Of a stretch of DNA of 64,000 nucleotides, positions 1 through 8,578 are shown piece by piece. The stretch spans positions 26,858 to 90,857 of the forward strand of contig CAIXIJ010000019.1 in the NCBI GenBank assembly GCA_903919455.1, in the 5' to 3' direction. This DNA is from an uncultured Acidimicrobiaceae bacterium (GTDB taxonomy: Bacteria > Actinomycetota > Acidimicrobiia > Acidimicrobiales > Ilumatobacteraceae). The notes beneath the pieces were generated by a model that ran no database searches, was not told where the DNA came from, and was given only the letters and a program-made list of their open reading frames with translations. Position numbers and translations under genes: made by a program. Numbering within the stretch: position 1 is the stretch's first letter; the number at the start of each line of letters is the position of its first letter.

Positions 1-315
1 GCTCACTCCGTGATCACTTTCACCCGTGAGCGCACCGGCCTCCAGCAACCGGGATCGCACGGCCACCAATTCTTCCAAGGTGCCCACTTGCCATGCCAGG
101 TGATACAGCCCGACGGAATGGGGTGCGGCGGCCCTAGCGCCCACCTGCATCAACGCCAGGTCGTGGTCGTTGCTGGAACCATCGGCCTGCAGGAAGAACG
201 CCTGATCACCGAGACCGAAGCGCACGGTGAAACCGAGGACCTCGGTATAGAACGCAGCCGAACGAGCGGCGTTGCTGACGTACAGCACGGCATGATTCAG
301 ACGCTTGATGGCCAT
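1..315 (-). CDS. VOC-family (glyoxalase/dioxygenase-like) protein, 3' end outside the window
   Basis: The first 105 residues are visible. They begin MAIKRLNHAVLYVSN and continue with AAFYTEVLGF, the typical first beta-alpha-beta unit of the vicinal oxygen chelate fold. A histidine in NHAV and the later GLYHLAWQV match usual metal-binding positions of the family. I chose ATG at 315 because AAGGAG lies 7 nt upstream. The gene is divergent from the MarR gene, with a large inverted repeat between them, so it is a likely target of that regulator. Substrate is unknown; a lyase, dioxygenase or resistance protein would all fit the fold. Confidence 0.8.
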   Translation of the reverse strand, partial: MAIKRLNHAVLYVSNAARSAAFYTEVLGFTVRFGLGDQAFFLQADGSSNDHDLALMQVGARAAAPHSVGLYHLAWQVGTLEELVAVRSRLLEAGALTGESDHGVS

Positions 316-375
316 CACGTTCTCCTTGCTCCCGGGGAGGTTTCCATCGCCGACGAGTGTGACCGCAGCAACACT

Positions 376-422
376 CTTGCACTTGGCGCAAACGCCCCCG
401 CGCCACTATTTGCGCGTGCAAG
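376..422. promoter_or_regulatory. Long inverted repeat between divergent VOC and MarR genes, probable MarR operator
   Basis: The left half reads CTTGCAC-ttg-GCGCAAA (376-392) and the right half TTTGCGC-GTGCAAG (409-422). Both 7-bp blocks are perfectly complementary, with a 3-nt insertion in one arm. It lies upstream of both divergent starts. MarR proteins bind such dyads and often repress themselves and a neighbour, so the role is inferred from position. Confidence 0.5.
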
Positions 423-477
423 CAAATCTACGAGAGATCGTTGCCGATCACAACTGTTCGCTGCGCAACCGTCTGAC

Positions 478-483
478 TAGGCT
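478..483 (+). promoter_or_regulatory. Leaderless -10 element of the MarR gene
   Basis: TAGGCT ends 6 nt before the ATG at 490, so transcription would start at or next to the start codon. Confidence 0.5.
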
Positions 484-489
484 GCGGAT

Positions 490-951
490 ATGACGACGCA
501 ATGGCTCACCGAGACCGAGCTTCGTTCATGGCAGAACTTCATCACCAGCGTCCACGACCTGATGTCGGCGCTCGAGTCTGCGCTCACACCGCACGGACTC
601 ACCATGGGCGACTACGAAGTGCTCGTGTACCTCTCTGAGGCAGAGAAGCAAAGGATGCGCATGCGCGACCTGGCGGCCGCCCTGCAACTCTCCCCCAGCG
701 GCCTCACGCGTCGCCTCGACGGCATGGTGAAGAACGGCTGGGTGCAGCGAGCCGGGTGCGACGAGGACAAGCGAGTGATGTGGGCACACCTCACCGCCAG
801 CGGTGCGGAGAAAATGACGGCGGCCGCTCCCGACCACGTGGACAGCGTGCGGCGCTTCGTGATTGCGCCCATCGGCCCCGAAGGCGTGGGCCAACTCGGC
901 AACGTCTTCGGCCTCATCCGCGAAAACCTTCAACGCTCCCGGTCGATCTGA
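490..951 (+). CDS. MarR-family transcriptional regulator
   Basis: A 153-aa protein of usual MarR length. Residues 30-100 carry the winged helix: LTMGDYEVLVYLSEAEKQR, then MRDLAAALQLSPSGLTRRLD as recognition region and a wing ending near DEDKRVMWAHLT. It probably senses a small ligand and represses the divergent VOC gene and itself. There is no ribosome site; TAGGCT 6 nt upstream suggests a leaderless mRNA. argJ follows after 2 nt, so the two may be co-transcribed, although they are functionally unrelated. Confidence 0.88.
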   Translation: MTTQWLTETELRSWQNFITSVHDLMSALESALTPHGLTMGDYEVLVYLSEAEKQRMRMRDLAAALQLSPSGLTRRLDGMVKNGWVQRAGCDEDKRVMWAHLTASGAEKMTAAAPDHVDSVRRFVIAPIGPEGVGQLGNVFGLIRENLQRSRSI

Positions 952-953
952 TC

Positions 954-2111
954 ATGCCGCTGTCGCTTCCCAAGGGCTTCCGCGCGCACGTCACGAACGT
1001 GGGAGTAAAGGATCACACCGACGACTTCACGGTCGTTGCCGCCGACACGGTGTGCGCCGCGGCCGGTGTGTTCACGCAGAGCTCCTTTGCTGGCCCCAGT
1101 GTGCTGTTGAGTCGCAGGCATCTCGCCAGCGGCACCGCCCGCGCGATGGTGGTGATTTCCAAGAACGCCAACGTTGCCACCGGCGACCAAGGCATGAGCG
1201 ACGCCGAGGAAGTCGTGGCCGGCGTGGCAGCAGCCTTGGGCTGCGACGCCGCCGACGTACTGATCGCGTCCACCGGTGTCATCGGACGCACGTACCCGAT
1301 GGAGCGCATTCGCGCCGGCCTTGCAGCCATTCCATCCTCGCTACCGGGCACCGATGCCGAGGCCGTGGCTCGCGGCATCATGACCACCGACACCGTGCAC
1401 AAGACGGCGTCAGCCACCGCCGGAGATGCCACCGTCGTTGGCGTCGCCAAGGGCGTGGGCATGATCGAGCCCAACATGGCCACGATGATCGCCATGGTGT
1501 TCACCGATGCACAGGTCGGTTCCACCGATCTCGATCGATTGTTCCGTTCAGTTGCCGATCGCACCTTCAACTGCGTGAGCGTCGACACCGACACATCCAC
1601 CAGCGATACGGCCGTCGTGCTCGCCAGCGGGGCCGCAGGGCCGGTCGACCTCGCCTCGCTGGAGGCAGCGCTGCTCGAGGTATGCACCTCGTTGGCCAAG
1701 CAGATCGCGTACGACGGCGAGGGCGCCACCACACTGATCGAAGTGATCGTGGATCAGGCAGCCGACATCGCACAGGCGAAACGGGTGGCGAAAGCCATCG
1801 TGAACTCCCCACTCATGAAGACCGCCGTGCATGGAGCCGACCCCAACTGGGGACGAGTCGCAATGGCGGTCGGCAAGAGCACCACGGCCGATGAAGTGGA
1901 CCAGAACCTCGTGGTCATCCGCTTCGGCGAGCAAGAGGTCTACCCCGCCCAACTCGGTGCAGCCGACCTCGCCGCGCTGTCGCAGTACATGCGCGGCGCA
2001 GAGGTACGCATCCATGTGACCCTGGCCACGGGGGGCGACGCCACCGCAACAGTGTGGGGTTGCGACCTCACCGACGGCTACGTGCGAATCAACGCCGACT
2101 ACACCACTTGA
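954..2111 (+). CDS. argJ: Bifunctional glutamate N-acetyltransferase / amino-acid N-acetyltransferase ArgJ
   Basis: ArgJ transfers acetyl from N-acetylornithine to glutamate (and from acetyl-CoA when bifunctional) in the cyclic arginine pathway. The 385-aa protein has the ornithine acetyltransferase core: KGVGMIEPNMATMIAMVFTD contains the N-A-T-M site where the precursor self-cleaves and the Thr becomes the nucleophile. SVDTDTSTSDTAV and the usual C-terminal GYVRINADYTT are also present. Start ATG 954 is 2 nt after the MarR stop. No other arg genes are in the window, so argJ is separated from any arg cluster. It ends at a strong hairpin. Confidence 0.95.
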   Translation: MPLSLPKGFRAHVTNVGVKDHTDDFTVVAADTVCAAAGVFTQSSFAGPSVLLSRRHLASGTARAMVVISKNANVATGDQGMSDAEEVVAGVAAALGCDAADVLIASTGVIGRTYPMERIRAGLAAIPSSLPGTDAEAVARGIMTTDTVHKTASATAGDATVVGVAKGVGMIEPNMATMIAMVFTDAQVGSTDLDRLFRSVADRTFNCVSVDTDTSTSDTAVVLASGAAGPVDLASLEAALLEVCTSLAKQIAYDGEGATTLIEVIVDQAADIAQAKRVAKAIVNSPLMKTAVHGADPNWGRVAMAVGKSTTADEVDQNLVVIRFGEQEVYPAQLGAADLAALSQYMRGAEVRIHVTLATGGDATATVWGCDLTDGYVRINADYTT

Positions 2112-2135
2112 GACGGTACGTCTGAGCGACGCGAA

Positions 2136-2163
2136 AGGGGCGGTGCCGATGGCACCGCCCCCT
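2136..2163. terminator. Hairpin between argJ and the convergent multicopper oxidase gene
   Basis: GGGGCGGTGCC and GGCACCGCCCC form an 11-bp perfect stem around a GAT loop, followed by CTTCAGTTT. It lies between the convergent argJ and multicopper oxidase genes, so it can serve both. Confidence 0.75.
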
Positions 2164-2189
2164 TCAGTTTCGTACTCGATGCCAGGAAC

Positions 2190-4262
2190 TCAGGTGTGCA
2201 CGTTCAACGGCGACATCATGTCGTTGTCCTCGTGCTCGAGGATGTGACAGTGGAACACGTAGTTGCCGGTGAACCGCTGCGTTGCTGCACTCTTGGTGTC
2301 ACCAACGAACGGCGCCGGGATGCCGGCGGCAGTGCCGCCGAACGGCACGATGATGCGGGTGACCGTGCCCGGCAGCGAAATGATGGTGTCCTTCCACCCA
2401 GCCTCGTTGGCGGACGGCCCGGTGATAGCTCCATCGAGATACGGCGCGGCCGACGGTGCGGGCCAGGGGCCCGTGCCGGCAACTTCCGGGTTCGACAACC
2501 CGGGCGCTGCCACGCACGCCGCCGGGTTTGCATTCACGCCACTGCAGTTCAGGGTGTCGGTGAGGTAGTGCGTGTCGCCGGTGATCGGGTCCACGGTGAT
2601 GGCCTGACGGTTCAAGAGCCGGAACTGGGTGAGGTGGATGTGAATCGGGTGGGCGTCGCCCGTGTTGTTCACGATCTCCCACTGCTCGACGGTGTTCACC
2701 TTCGGAGCCTCCACGTTCACCGAACGAGGCTGCATCGTCACACTGTCGGCGTAGAACTGATTGCCCAGCATCACGTGCACCGGCTCGCCTTCGAGGTTGG
2801 CCGGGTCCACCAGGTTGTCGGCGATTTCGTTGAGGAAGACCGTTCGCACCGAGGTGGCCACGAGCGCACCCGGCACGGCGGTGCCGCCCTGTGCCACGAT
2901 CGCGGGCAGAGCCGCCGGCTGGCCCTTACCGCCGCGCAGCGTTGCGGGAACAGCAACCTTCGGCCCCACCGTCTTGGTGACGGTGAACTGCATCATCTGC
3001 GGCAGGTCGCCATCGCCACCATCGGGGTATGGGGCCAGCGCATCGTTCATCACCCGCCACTTCGAACCGGTCGCAGCCTTACTGAAGTCCACCAGCAGGT
3101 CGGCGCGCTCGGCCGGGGCCATCAGCACCGAGGTGAGTGACGTCGGGGAGTTCAGCAGGCCACCGTCGGAGCCGATCTGGAAGAACGGCAGCAAGATGCC
3201 GGTGAGGGCGCCAGCGGCATCCACCTGCTCGATGCGCAGGTTGTAGAAGCGAGCGTTGGACCCATTCAGCACACGGAAGCGATAGAGGCTCTTGTTCACG
3301 TTCATGTTCGGCTCGATGACGCCGTTCACGGTGGCGACGTCGCCGAACGACTCGGGGCTCCATTGGCCCGGGTAGTCGGCGGGCAGGCCCGCCACGCCGC
3401 AGTGCGGGCCGATGGGATAGGCGAAGGTTCCATCCAGGTTGAAGGTGCGGTCCTGGAAGGTGAGCGGCACTTCATACGCGCCGGTCGGCAGGTGAAGCGG
3501 GTTGTTCGAGTTGCCCGTATCCCACTTGTCGCGCAACCAGTACTGCCCGGCGAGGCCAGCGGTCACCTGCAAGCGGGTGATACCCCACGCGTGATCGTGA
3601 TACCACAGGCCCGTGGCGTCCTGATCGTTGCCATAGACATAGGTACTGCCCTGGCCCACGCCGAAGGTGGAGGTGGGCAGGCCGTCATAACGCGGTTCCG
3701 TGTGCGCGCCGTGCAGGTGCACGGTGCCGCGCGGCATGGCAGCGTCCGCTGCCTGGGTGCCCATCACCGCGGGGTCGACGTAGTTGGCCAACGGATGAGC
3801 ACCGAGTGCATCGGTGACCGCAACCTTCACCGGCGTGCCCTTGGCTGCCTCGATCGTCGGACCGCCGTACACATCGGTGGCCGTCGAGCTCAGCGAGTAC
3901 CCGAAGGTGGGCGTAGCAGGAAGGTCGGGGCTGAACTGGTGCACGCCCGACTTCATGATGAGCTTCACCACGGCGGTGCTGGAGCGGCGGTCCACCTTCG
4001 GCGGAACCTGCAACTGCTGTGTGAAGGATCGGTGTGCGGAAGTGGGTCCATTCGCGGCCATACAGTCGACGGGGTTCGGGGCAGCCATCGCCATGGTGTG
4101 CACCGTCTGCGAGCCGCGTGCCCAGCTGCCGACGGCCGGCGCGAGGAAACCTGCGCCCATCACACCGCTCAGGGCCACAAAGACCCCACCCAAGGAGTAG
4201 TTCCGACGTCGGTGCGACCCGTGCGCACTCGACGAGAACCCAAGGTTCGTCCGCCGCTTCAT
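2190..4262 (-). CDS. Multicopper oxidase, exported, 690 aa
   Basis: A laccase/CotA/bilirubin-oxidase type enzyme that oxidises metals or phenolics and reduces O2 to water. All copper motifs are visible: HLHGAHTEPRYDG, WYHDHAWG, HPIHIHL and HCHILEHEDNDMM, the last giving Type 1 Cys, His and Met ligands. The N terminus (MKRR then a hydrophobic stretch near residues 25-45) is a signal or anchor sequence; a paired RR appears but not a full Tat motif. ATG 4262 has AAGGAG upstream. It is longer than most bacterial laccases (about 500 aa). A second oxidase lies at 21.8 kb. Substrate cannot be told from sequence. Confidence 0.9.
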   Translation of the reverse strand: MKRRTNLGFSSSAHGSHRRRNYSLGGVFVALSGVMGAGFLAPAVGSWARGSQTVHTMAMAAPNPVDCMAANGPTSAHRSFTQQLQVPPKVDRRSSTAVVKLIMKSGVHQFSPDLPATPTFGYSLSSTATDVYGGPTIEAAKGTPVKVAVTDALGAHPLANYVDPAVMGTQAADAAMPRGTVHLHGAHTEPRYDGLPTSTFGVGQGSTYVYGNDQDATGLWYHDHAWGITRLQVTAGLAGQYWLRDKWDTGNSNNPLHLPTGAYEVPLTFQDRTFNLDGTFAYPIGPHCGVAGLPADYPGQWSPESFGDVATVNGVIEPNMNVNKSLYRFRVLNGSNARFYNLRIEQVDAAGALTGILLPFFQIGSDGGLLNSPTSLTSVLMAPAERADLLVDFSKAATGSKWRVMNDALAPYPDGGDGDLPQMMQFTVTKTVGPKVAVPATLRGGKGQPAALPAIVAQGGTAVPGALVATSVRTVFLNEIADNLVDPANLEGEPVHVMLGNQFYADSVTMQPRSVNVEAPKVNTVEQWEIVNNTGDAHPIHIHLTQFRLLNRQAITVDPITGDTHYLTDTLNCSGVNANPAACVAAPGLSNPEVAGTGPWPAPSAAPYLDGAITGPSANEAGWKDTIISLPGTVTRIIVPFGGTAAGIPAPFVGDTKSAATQRFTGNYVFHCHILEHEDNDMMSPLNVHT

Positions 4263-4322
4263 GATGTCTCCTTCACGGCAATCTCCCGTCGAGGGCCGTG
4301 CGAGAGCGACGTTAGCCCTACG

Positions 4323-4344
4323 ACCTTCGGGAAACCTTCGGAAA
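4323..4344. promoter_or_regulatory. Tandem 11-bp repeats upstream of the multicopper oxidase gene
   Basis: Two adjacent units read ACCTTCGGGAA and ACCTTCGGAAA, differing at one base, 61-82 nt before the start codon. Tandem direct repeats at this distance often bind a transcription factor. No matching regulator is identified. Confidence 0.35.
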
Positions 4345-4466
4345 ACTTGAAGTAGTCCGAACGACCTAGAGAGGGACCAATGGGCTGACGACCTCGGTTG
4401 GGGCGGACATGCGCTGCCGTCGTCGACGCAGCCGGAAACCGGACGTGCCGGCGCTACGGCGACGGG

Positions 4467-4808
4467 TCAGATCTGTCGGTTCGTCGGGAGGTCGTTCCAG
4501 ATCGCCGTCACGTCCACCACATCTACCTTGAGCTGGTGGAATCCGAAGCCCATGGTGGTGAGGAAGCGCTCTGCCTCCCTCAATCCAGCCTGGCCGGCAG
4601 CAACACTGTCGGGCTGGCCCCGAACCTCGTAGCGGAGGTTGAAGAAGGCGATCCGCTCGTCGTAGGTGAACGTGCCCTCCTCGGTGTACGCCGACACGAA
4701 GATGTCGTGTTCCGGCTGCGCGGCCACGAGATAGCGCCGCGCTGCGTCGGTGAGAGCGCCGAAGTGGCCACGCACCGTGACGCGATGGATCTGCGGTTCG
4801 CTCACCAC
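4467..4808 (-). CDS. DUF6204-like small protein
   Basis: The frame reads on from GTG 4808 (VVSEPQIHRVTVRGHFGAL) to TGA at 4467, 113 aa. IHRVTVRG, AAQPEHDIFVSAYTEEGTFTYDE and IAFFNLRYEV resemble the DUF6204 family of small actinobacterial proteins of unknown function. GTG 4808 was preferred over upstream starts because it follows the crotonase stop by 1 nt, typical of coupled translation. No enzyme motif is seen. The roughly 200 bp beyond its start-distal end hold only the oxidase upstream region. Confidence 0.65.
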   Translation of the reverse strand: MVSEPQIHRVTVRGHFGALTDAARRYLVAAQPEHDIFVSAYTEEGTFTYDERIAFFNLRYEVRGQPDSVAAGQAGLREAERFLTTMGFGFHQLKVDVVDVTAIWNDLPTNRQI

Positions 4809-4809
4809 G

Positions 4810-5574
4810 TCAGCGACCGGTGAAATGCGCCTCGCGGCGCTCGAGGAACGCCCGCACACCCTCACGATGATCGTCGGTAGTGAACAGCTGCCCCAGCGTG
4901 GTGCTCACCCACACACCGAAGTCGTTCCAATCCGGGTCCAGCACGCGTCGCATCCCGGCCTTCAGCTGCTGCACGGCCAGCGGCGGCCGGGCGGCGATCT
5001 TGCCCGCCAGCTCCATTGCCGCGGGGAGCAGGTCGTCGTGCTCGACGACTCGAGACACAAGGCCCCATTGCTGTGCCGTCGACGCATCGATCACGTCGCC
5101 GGTGAAGAGCATCTCGGCTGCCCGTTCGCGACCCACCAACTGGGCCAGCCGAGCCATACCCGGTACATCGCTACACAACCCGCGCAGCACGAACAGTTCG
5201 CCAAACTTGGCGCGTTCGGAGGCCACCCGGATGTCGGCCATCAACGCCAACTCCATGCCCCAGCCAACCGCCGCGCCGTTCACTGCCGCTACCACTGGCA
5301 CGTTGGTGTGCAGTAGCGCGTCCGCTGCTGGCGTGAGCCGGGGTGCGACGGCGGTGGGTTTGGGGCCGTTGCCCCCACCCATCACTTCGCGCACGTCGTC
5401 GCCCGAGCAGAAGGCCGGATCGGTGCCGGTGATGACCATGCAGCGAGCCGTGGTGGTGCGCACAGCGGCTTCGAGTTCGTCGTAACTCTGGAATCGGAGC
5501 GCATTGCGCACATCCGGTCGGTCGATCGTGATCACGTCGACTTCGCCCACTCGATGCACCTTCACGTCGGCCAT
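4810..5574 (-). CDS. Enoyl-CoA hydratase/isomerase family protein
   Basis: A crotonase-fold enzyme of 254 aa (MADVKVHRVGEVDVITIDRP). The two oxyanion-hole segments are seen as AFCSGDDVREV and NGAAVGWGMELALMAD. The first catalytic glutamate position is filled (GMEL), while the second acidic position in FGELFVLRGLCSD is not in the usual FxxPE form. The exact reaction (hydratase, isomerase or hydrolase) is therefore open. The start at 5574 has GAGGGGG upstream. It is divergent from the serine hydrolase gene and coupled to the DUF6204-like gene. Confidence 0.85.
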   Translation of the reverse strand: MADVKVHRVGEVDVITIDRPDVRNALRFQSYDELEAAVRTTTARCMVITGTDPAFCSGDDVREVMGGGNGPKPTAVAPRLTPAADALLHTNVPVVAAVNGAAVGWGMELALMADIRVASERAKFGELFVLRGLCSDVPGMARLAQLVGRERAAEMLFTGDVIDASTAQQWGLVSRVVEHDDLLPAAMELAGKIAARPPLAVQQLKAGMRRVLDPDWNDFGVWVSTTLGQLFTTDDHREGVRAFLERREAHFTGR

Positions 5575-5599
5575 CTCGCACCCCCTCGGAACCGACCCG

Positions 5600-5605
5600 T
5601 ACTGT
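5600..5605 (+). promoter_or_regulatory. Leaderless -10 element of the serine hydrolase gene
   Basis: TACTGT ends 6 nt before ATG 5612. Confidence 0.5.
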
Positions 5606-5611
5606 AGGACC

Positions 5612-6727
5612 ATGACCACCCTCTCACGCACCGGGCTCGACGCCCTGTACCACCGCATCCAGCAGGAGGTCGACCACGGTCACGTCGCCTCGGCACAGGT
5701 GGCGATCGGTCTCGGCGGTGAAGTGGTGGCAGCACGCTCGTTCGGTATGGCGCACGACGACACACGCTTCGTGATCTTCTCCTCCACCAAGGCGCTCGTG
5801 GCGATGGCACTCCTCCCCCACTTCGCCGATGGCACGCTGCAACTCACCAGCCCGGTGGCGAAGTACATCCCAGCGTTCGGTCACCACGGCAAGGCCGATG
5901 TCACCGTGTTGCAGTTGCTCACCATGCAGGGAGGTTTCCCCCAGGCCCCCATCGGCCCCGACCACTGGGGCACCAGCGAGGGACGACGTGCTGCGTTCGC
6001 CGAGTGGCACCTGGACTGGCCAGCTGGCACGCGCACGGAGTACCACCCGGTTGCGGCGCACTGGGTGATCGCCGAACTGCTGCAGTCGCTCAACGAGCGC
6101 TCGTACATCGATGTGGTGCACGAGCGCGTCGCGAACCCAGCCGGGGTGCCTGCCGTGCTCGGCCCTCGCGCCGCGGCCAACACGCCAGCAGTCATTCGGC
6201 TTGCCGGCGAGTACCCCGCCGATCTCACCGCGCTGGAGGCCACCTACGGCAGGGCCGAACTGGTGCCACAGGTCTCGGTGGGGCCCGAGATGCTGCTCTC
6301 GATGAACCACCCTCGGGTTCAGGAAGCCGGCATTCCCGGTGGCGGCGGCATCGCCCGAGCCATCGACATGGCTCGCATCTATCAGCATTTCATCCACAAC
6401 TTCGATGGCACGCTGCCCGACGACTGGCTGGCCGACGCCGTCGGCACCATCCGTAACGGGAGCATCAGCGCCACCGACGGCGTGCCGGCAAACCGCACGA
6501 TCGCTGGATACACGGCTGGCGCCGACGGTTATCACCTTCATCGCTGGATGCCCGACACGCCGCTGGCCTTCGGCCATGCCGGCGCCGGCGGGCAGTTGAA
6601 CTGGGTCGACCCGGCGTCGGGCATCAGCTTCTCGTTCCTGCACGACACGCTGCATCAGGACCCTCGCGCGGAGTTCCACCGCGCCGCCGAACTGCACCGC
6701 CTGCTGATGGACGCCCTCGATGCATGA
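5612..6727 (+). CDS. Beta-lactamase-family serine hydrolase
   Basis: A 371-aa protein of the class C beta-lactamase/esterase (PF00144) fold. SSTK in VIFSSTKALVAM is the SxxK nucleophile motif, YHPVAAHW supplies the tyrosine motif and FGHAGAGGQ the third box. There is no signal peptide, so it is probably an intracellular esterase or peptidase rather than a drug-resistance enzyme. It is leaderless by its -10 position. rarD overlaps its last 8 nt. Another member of the family is encoded at 48.9 kb. Confidence 0.85.
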   Translation: MTTLSRTGLDALYHRIQQEVDHGHVASAQVAIGLGGEVVAARSFGMAHDDTRFVIFSSTKALVAMALLPHFADGTLQLTSPVAKYIPAFGHHGKADVTVLQLLTMQGGFPQAPIGPDHWGTSEGRRAAFAEWHLDWPAGTRTEYHPVAAHWVIAELLQSLNERSYIDVVHERVANPAGVPAVLGPRAAANTPAVIRLAGEYPADLTALEATYGRAELVPQVSVGPEMLLSMNHPRVQEAGIPGGGGIARAIDMARIYQHFIHNFDGTLPDDWLADAVGTIRNGSISATDGVPANRTIAGYTAGADGYHLHRWMPDTPLAFGHAGAGGQLNWVDPASGISFSFLHDTLHQDPRAEFHRAAELHRLLMDALDA

Positions 6728-7640
6728 TCCTGCTGAACGTCGCAAGGGCGTCATTGCCGGGCTCGCCGCCTACATCGTGTGGGGTCTACTCACCGTCTAC
6801 TGGAAGCAACTGCATCACTTCGATGCCTTCGAACTGATCGGTTGGCGCATCAGCGCATCGGCTGTGGTGATGGCCGTCGTGCTCACGGTCACCAAACGAT
6901 GGGGGCACCTCCGCGTGCTGCGCACCGACCGCCATCTGCTCGGCCGCGTGGTCATCGCTGCGCTCCTCCTGACGGTGAACTGGACGTCGTACGTGTGGGC
7001 CGTGGTGCACGACCACGTGTTGGAAACTGCGCTCGGCTACTTCATCGCCCCCATCGGCACGGTGCTGGTCGGCGTGTTCGTGCTCGGCGAGCACCTGCGT
7101 AGCGCCCAGAAGATCTCGCTCGCCTTTGCCGTCGCTTCGGTTGCAGTGCTCACCTTCTCGTACGGCCGAGTGCCCTGGCTGGCACTGACGATTGCGGTGT
7201 CCTGGACCATCTACGGCTACCTCAAGAAGCAGGTACCGCTCACCCCGGTGGAGAGCATGGCTGCCGAGTCGTTCATCCTGTTCATTCCGGCTGTCATCCT
7301 CGCCGTCGCTCTCGCCGGCCGCAGCGGCAGCATCCCGAGTTCCGCTTCCTCGACGGAACTCACCTACGCGCTGCTCACCGGCCTCGCCACCGTGGGACCG
7401 TTGATGCTGTTCGCCTATGCGGCGCAACGCATGCCGCTGAGCCTCATCGGGCCGATGCAATACATCGTGCCCACCATGAACTTCCTGCTCGGATGGCTGC
7501 TGTACGACGAGACGCTCACGCCATCGCGAGTGTTCGGTTTCGCTCTCGTCTGGATCGGGCTCGCTGTCCTCACCATCGACTCCGCACGCCGCATGCGAGC
7601 AACTCGCACCGCGCCGGCCGACGTGGCGATGGCGACCTGA
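6720..7640 (+). CDS. rarD: RarD-type EamA transporter
   Basis: A 306-aa membrane protein with two EamA repeats and about ten helices. The start MHDPAERRKGVIAGLAAYIVWG and LTVYWKQLHHFDAFELIGWR are characteristic of RarD, a drug/metabolite superfamily permease of uncertain substrate. The later GPMQYIVPTMNFLLGWLLYDE also matches. ATG 6720 overlaps the preceding gene by 8 nt, so the two are translated together. It converges on the crotonase gene downstream. Confidence 0.9.
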   Translation: MHDPAERRKGVIAGLAAYIVWGLLTVYWKQLHHFDAFELIGWRISASAVVMAVVLTVTKRWGHLRVLRTDRHLLGRVVIAALLLTVNWTSYVWAVVHDHVLETALGYFIAPIGTVLVGVFVLGEHLRSAQKISLAFAVASVAVLTFSYGRVPWLALTIAVSWTIYGYLKKQVPLTPVESMAAESFILFIPAVILAVALAGRSGSIPSSASSTELTYALLTGLATVGPLMLFAYAAQRMPLSLIGPMQYIVPTMNFLLGWLLYDETLTPSRVFGFALVWIGLAVLTIDSARRMRATRTAPADVAMAT

Positions 7641-7649
7641 CCGAAGCGA

Positions 7650-8486
7650 CTACCGACGCATCCCCGACGGGTCGATCGGCATTCCGAACCGAATGCGGTT
7701 GTGGGCGTGGCCGAGATGCTGCAACGAGAATGCAGCGCGGAACGCGTTGAACTGACCCTGCGCGTCGAGCGTTTGGTTCACGCTCTCTTTCGCCAAGCGC
7801 AACGCGAACGAGGGACGCTGCGCAATGCGCGACGCCATCGCCATGGCCGCGGGGCGAAGCTCCGACGACGGCACCACGTGGTTCACCATGCCCAGTCGGT
7901 GTGCATCCTGCGCCGTCACCCAGTCGCCGGTGAACAGCAACTCCTTGGCCTTGCGAGCGCCGAACTCCCACGGATGCGCGAAGTACTCCACGCCGTTCAC
8001 GCCCATGCCCACCACCGGGTCGCTGAACAGTGCGTCGTCGGCGGCCAGAATGATGTCGGCTACCCACAGCAACATCAGCCCACCGGCGATGGTCTTGCCC
8101 TGTGCCGCAGCGATCATCGGCTTGGGGATGTTCCTCCACCGCCAGCACATCTGGAAGTACAGCTCTTCTTCCCATGCCATGTGACCCTCTTGCCCCTCGG
8201 CCGAGAAGCCACCATTGGGCGACACCAGGTCGAACTCCTTGAAGCTCTCGGTGTCGCGTAGGTCGTGACCGCTCGAGAAGTGCGGACCGTCGGCCTGCAG
8301 GACGATGACCTTCACATCGGTTCGGCGCGAGGCATCGTCGAACGCGGCGTTGATCTCGTAGGTCATGCGCTTGTTCTGCGCGTTGCGGCTGTCGGGCCGG
8401 TCGAGGGTGACCACGGCAACGCCATGTTCGCCAGGCTCCACCACTTCATAACGAATGGTCGACAGGTCGTCGAGTGACACGGACAT
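7650..8486 (-). CDS. Crotonase-family protein lacking the usual catalytic glutamates
   Basis: A 278-aa crotonase-fold protein. SLDDLSTIRYEVVEPG begins it; HFSSGHDLRDTESF and QGKTIAGGLMLLWVADII form the oxyanion-hole strands. Where hydratases have GCEL and FxxPE, this has GLML and FSDPVVGMGVNG, so neither catalytic glutamate is evident. It is probably not a simple enoyl-CoA hydratase. GGAAGGAG lies before ATG 8486, and TAGAGT at 8509-8514 is a candidate -10. It may be an acyl-CoA lyase or isomerase of unknown substrate. Confidence 0.85.
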   Translation of the reverse strand: MSVSLDDLSTIRYEVVEPGEHGVAVVTLDRPDSRNAQNKRMTYEINAAFDDASRRTDVKVIVLQADGPHFSSGHDLRDTESFKEFDLVSPNGGFSAEGQEGHMAWEEELYFQMCWRWRNIPKPMIAAAQGKTIAGGLMLLWVADIILAADDALFSDPVVGMGVNGVEYFAHPWEFGARKAKELLFTGDWVTAQDAHRLGMVNHVVPSSELRPAAMAMASRIAQRPSFALRLAKESVNQTLDAQGQFNAFRAAFSLQHLGHAHNRIRFGMPIDPSGMRR

Positions 8487-8529
8487 GGCAACTCCTTCCC
8501 CGTGGCCGACTCTAACCCCGGAACGCGAA

Positions 8530-8555
8530 CGGGCCCGCCCCGAAAGGCGGGCCCG
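8530..8555. terminator. GC-rich hairpin after the liv-type operon
   Basis: CGGGCCCGCC and GGCGGGCCCG form a 10-bp stem with a CCGAAA loop, 24 nt past the stop codon of the substrate-binding protein gene. No long T run follows on either strand. Confidence 0.65.
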
Positions 8556-8578
8556 TCAACGACGTGTGATCGCCGAGA

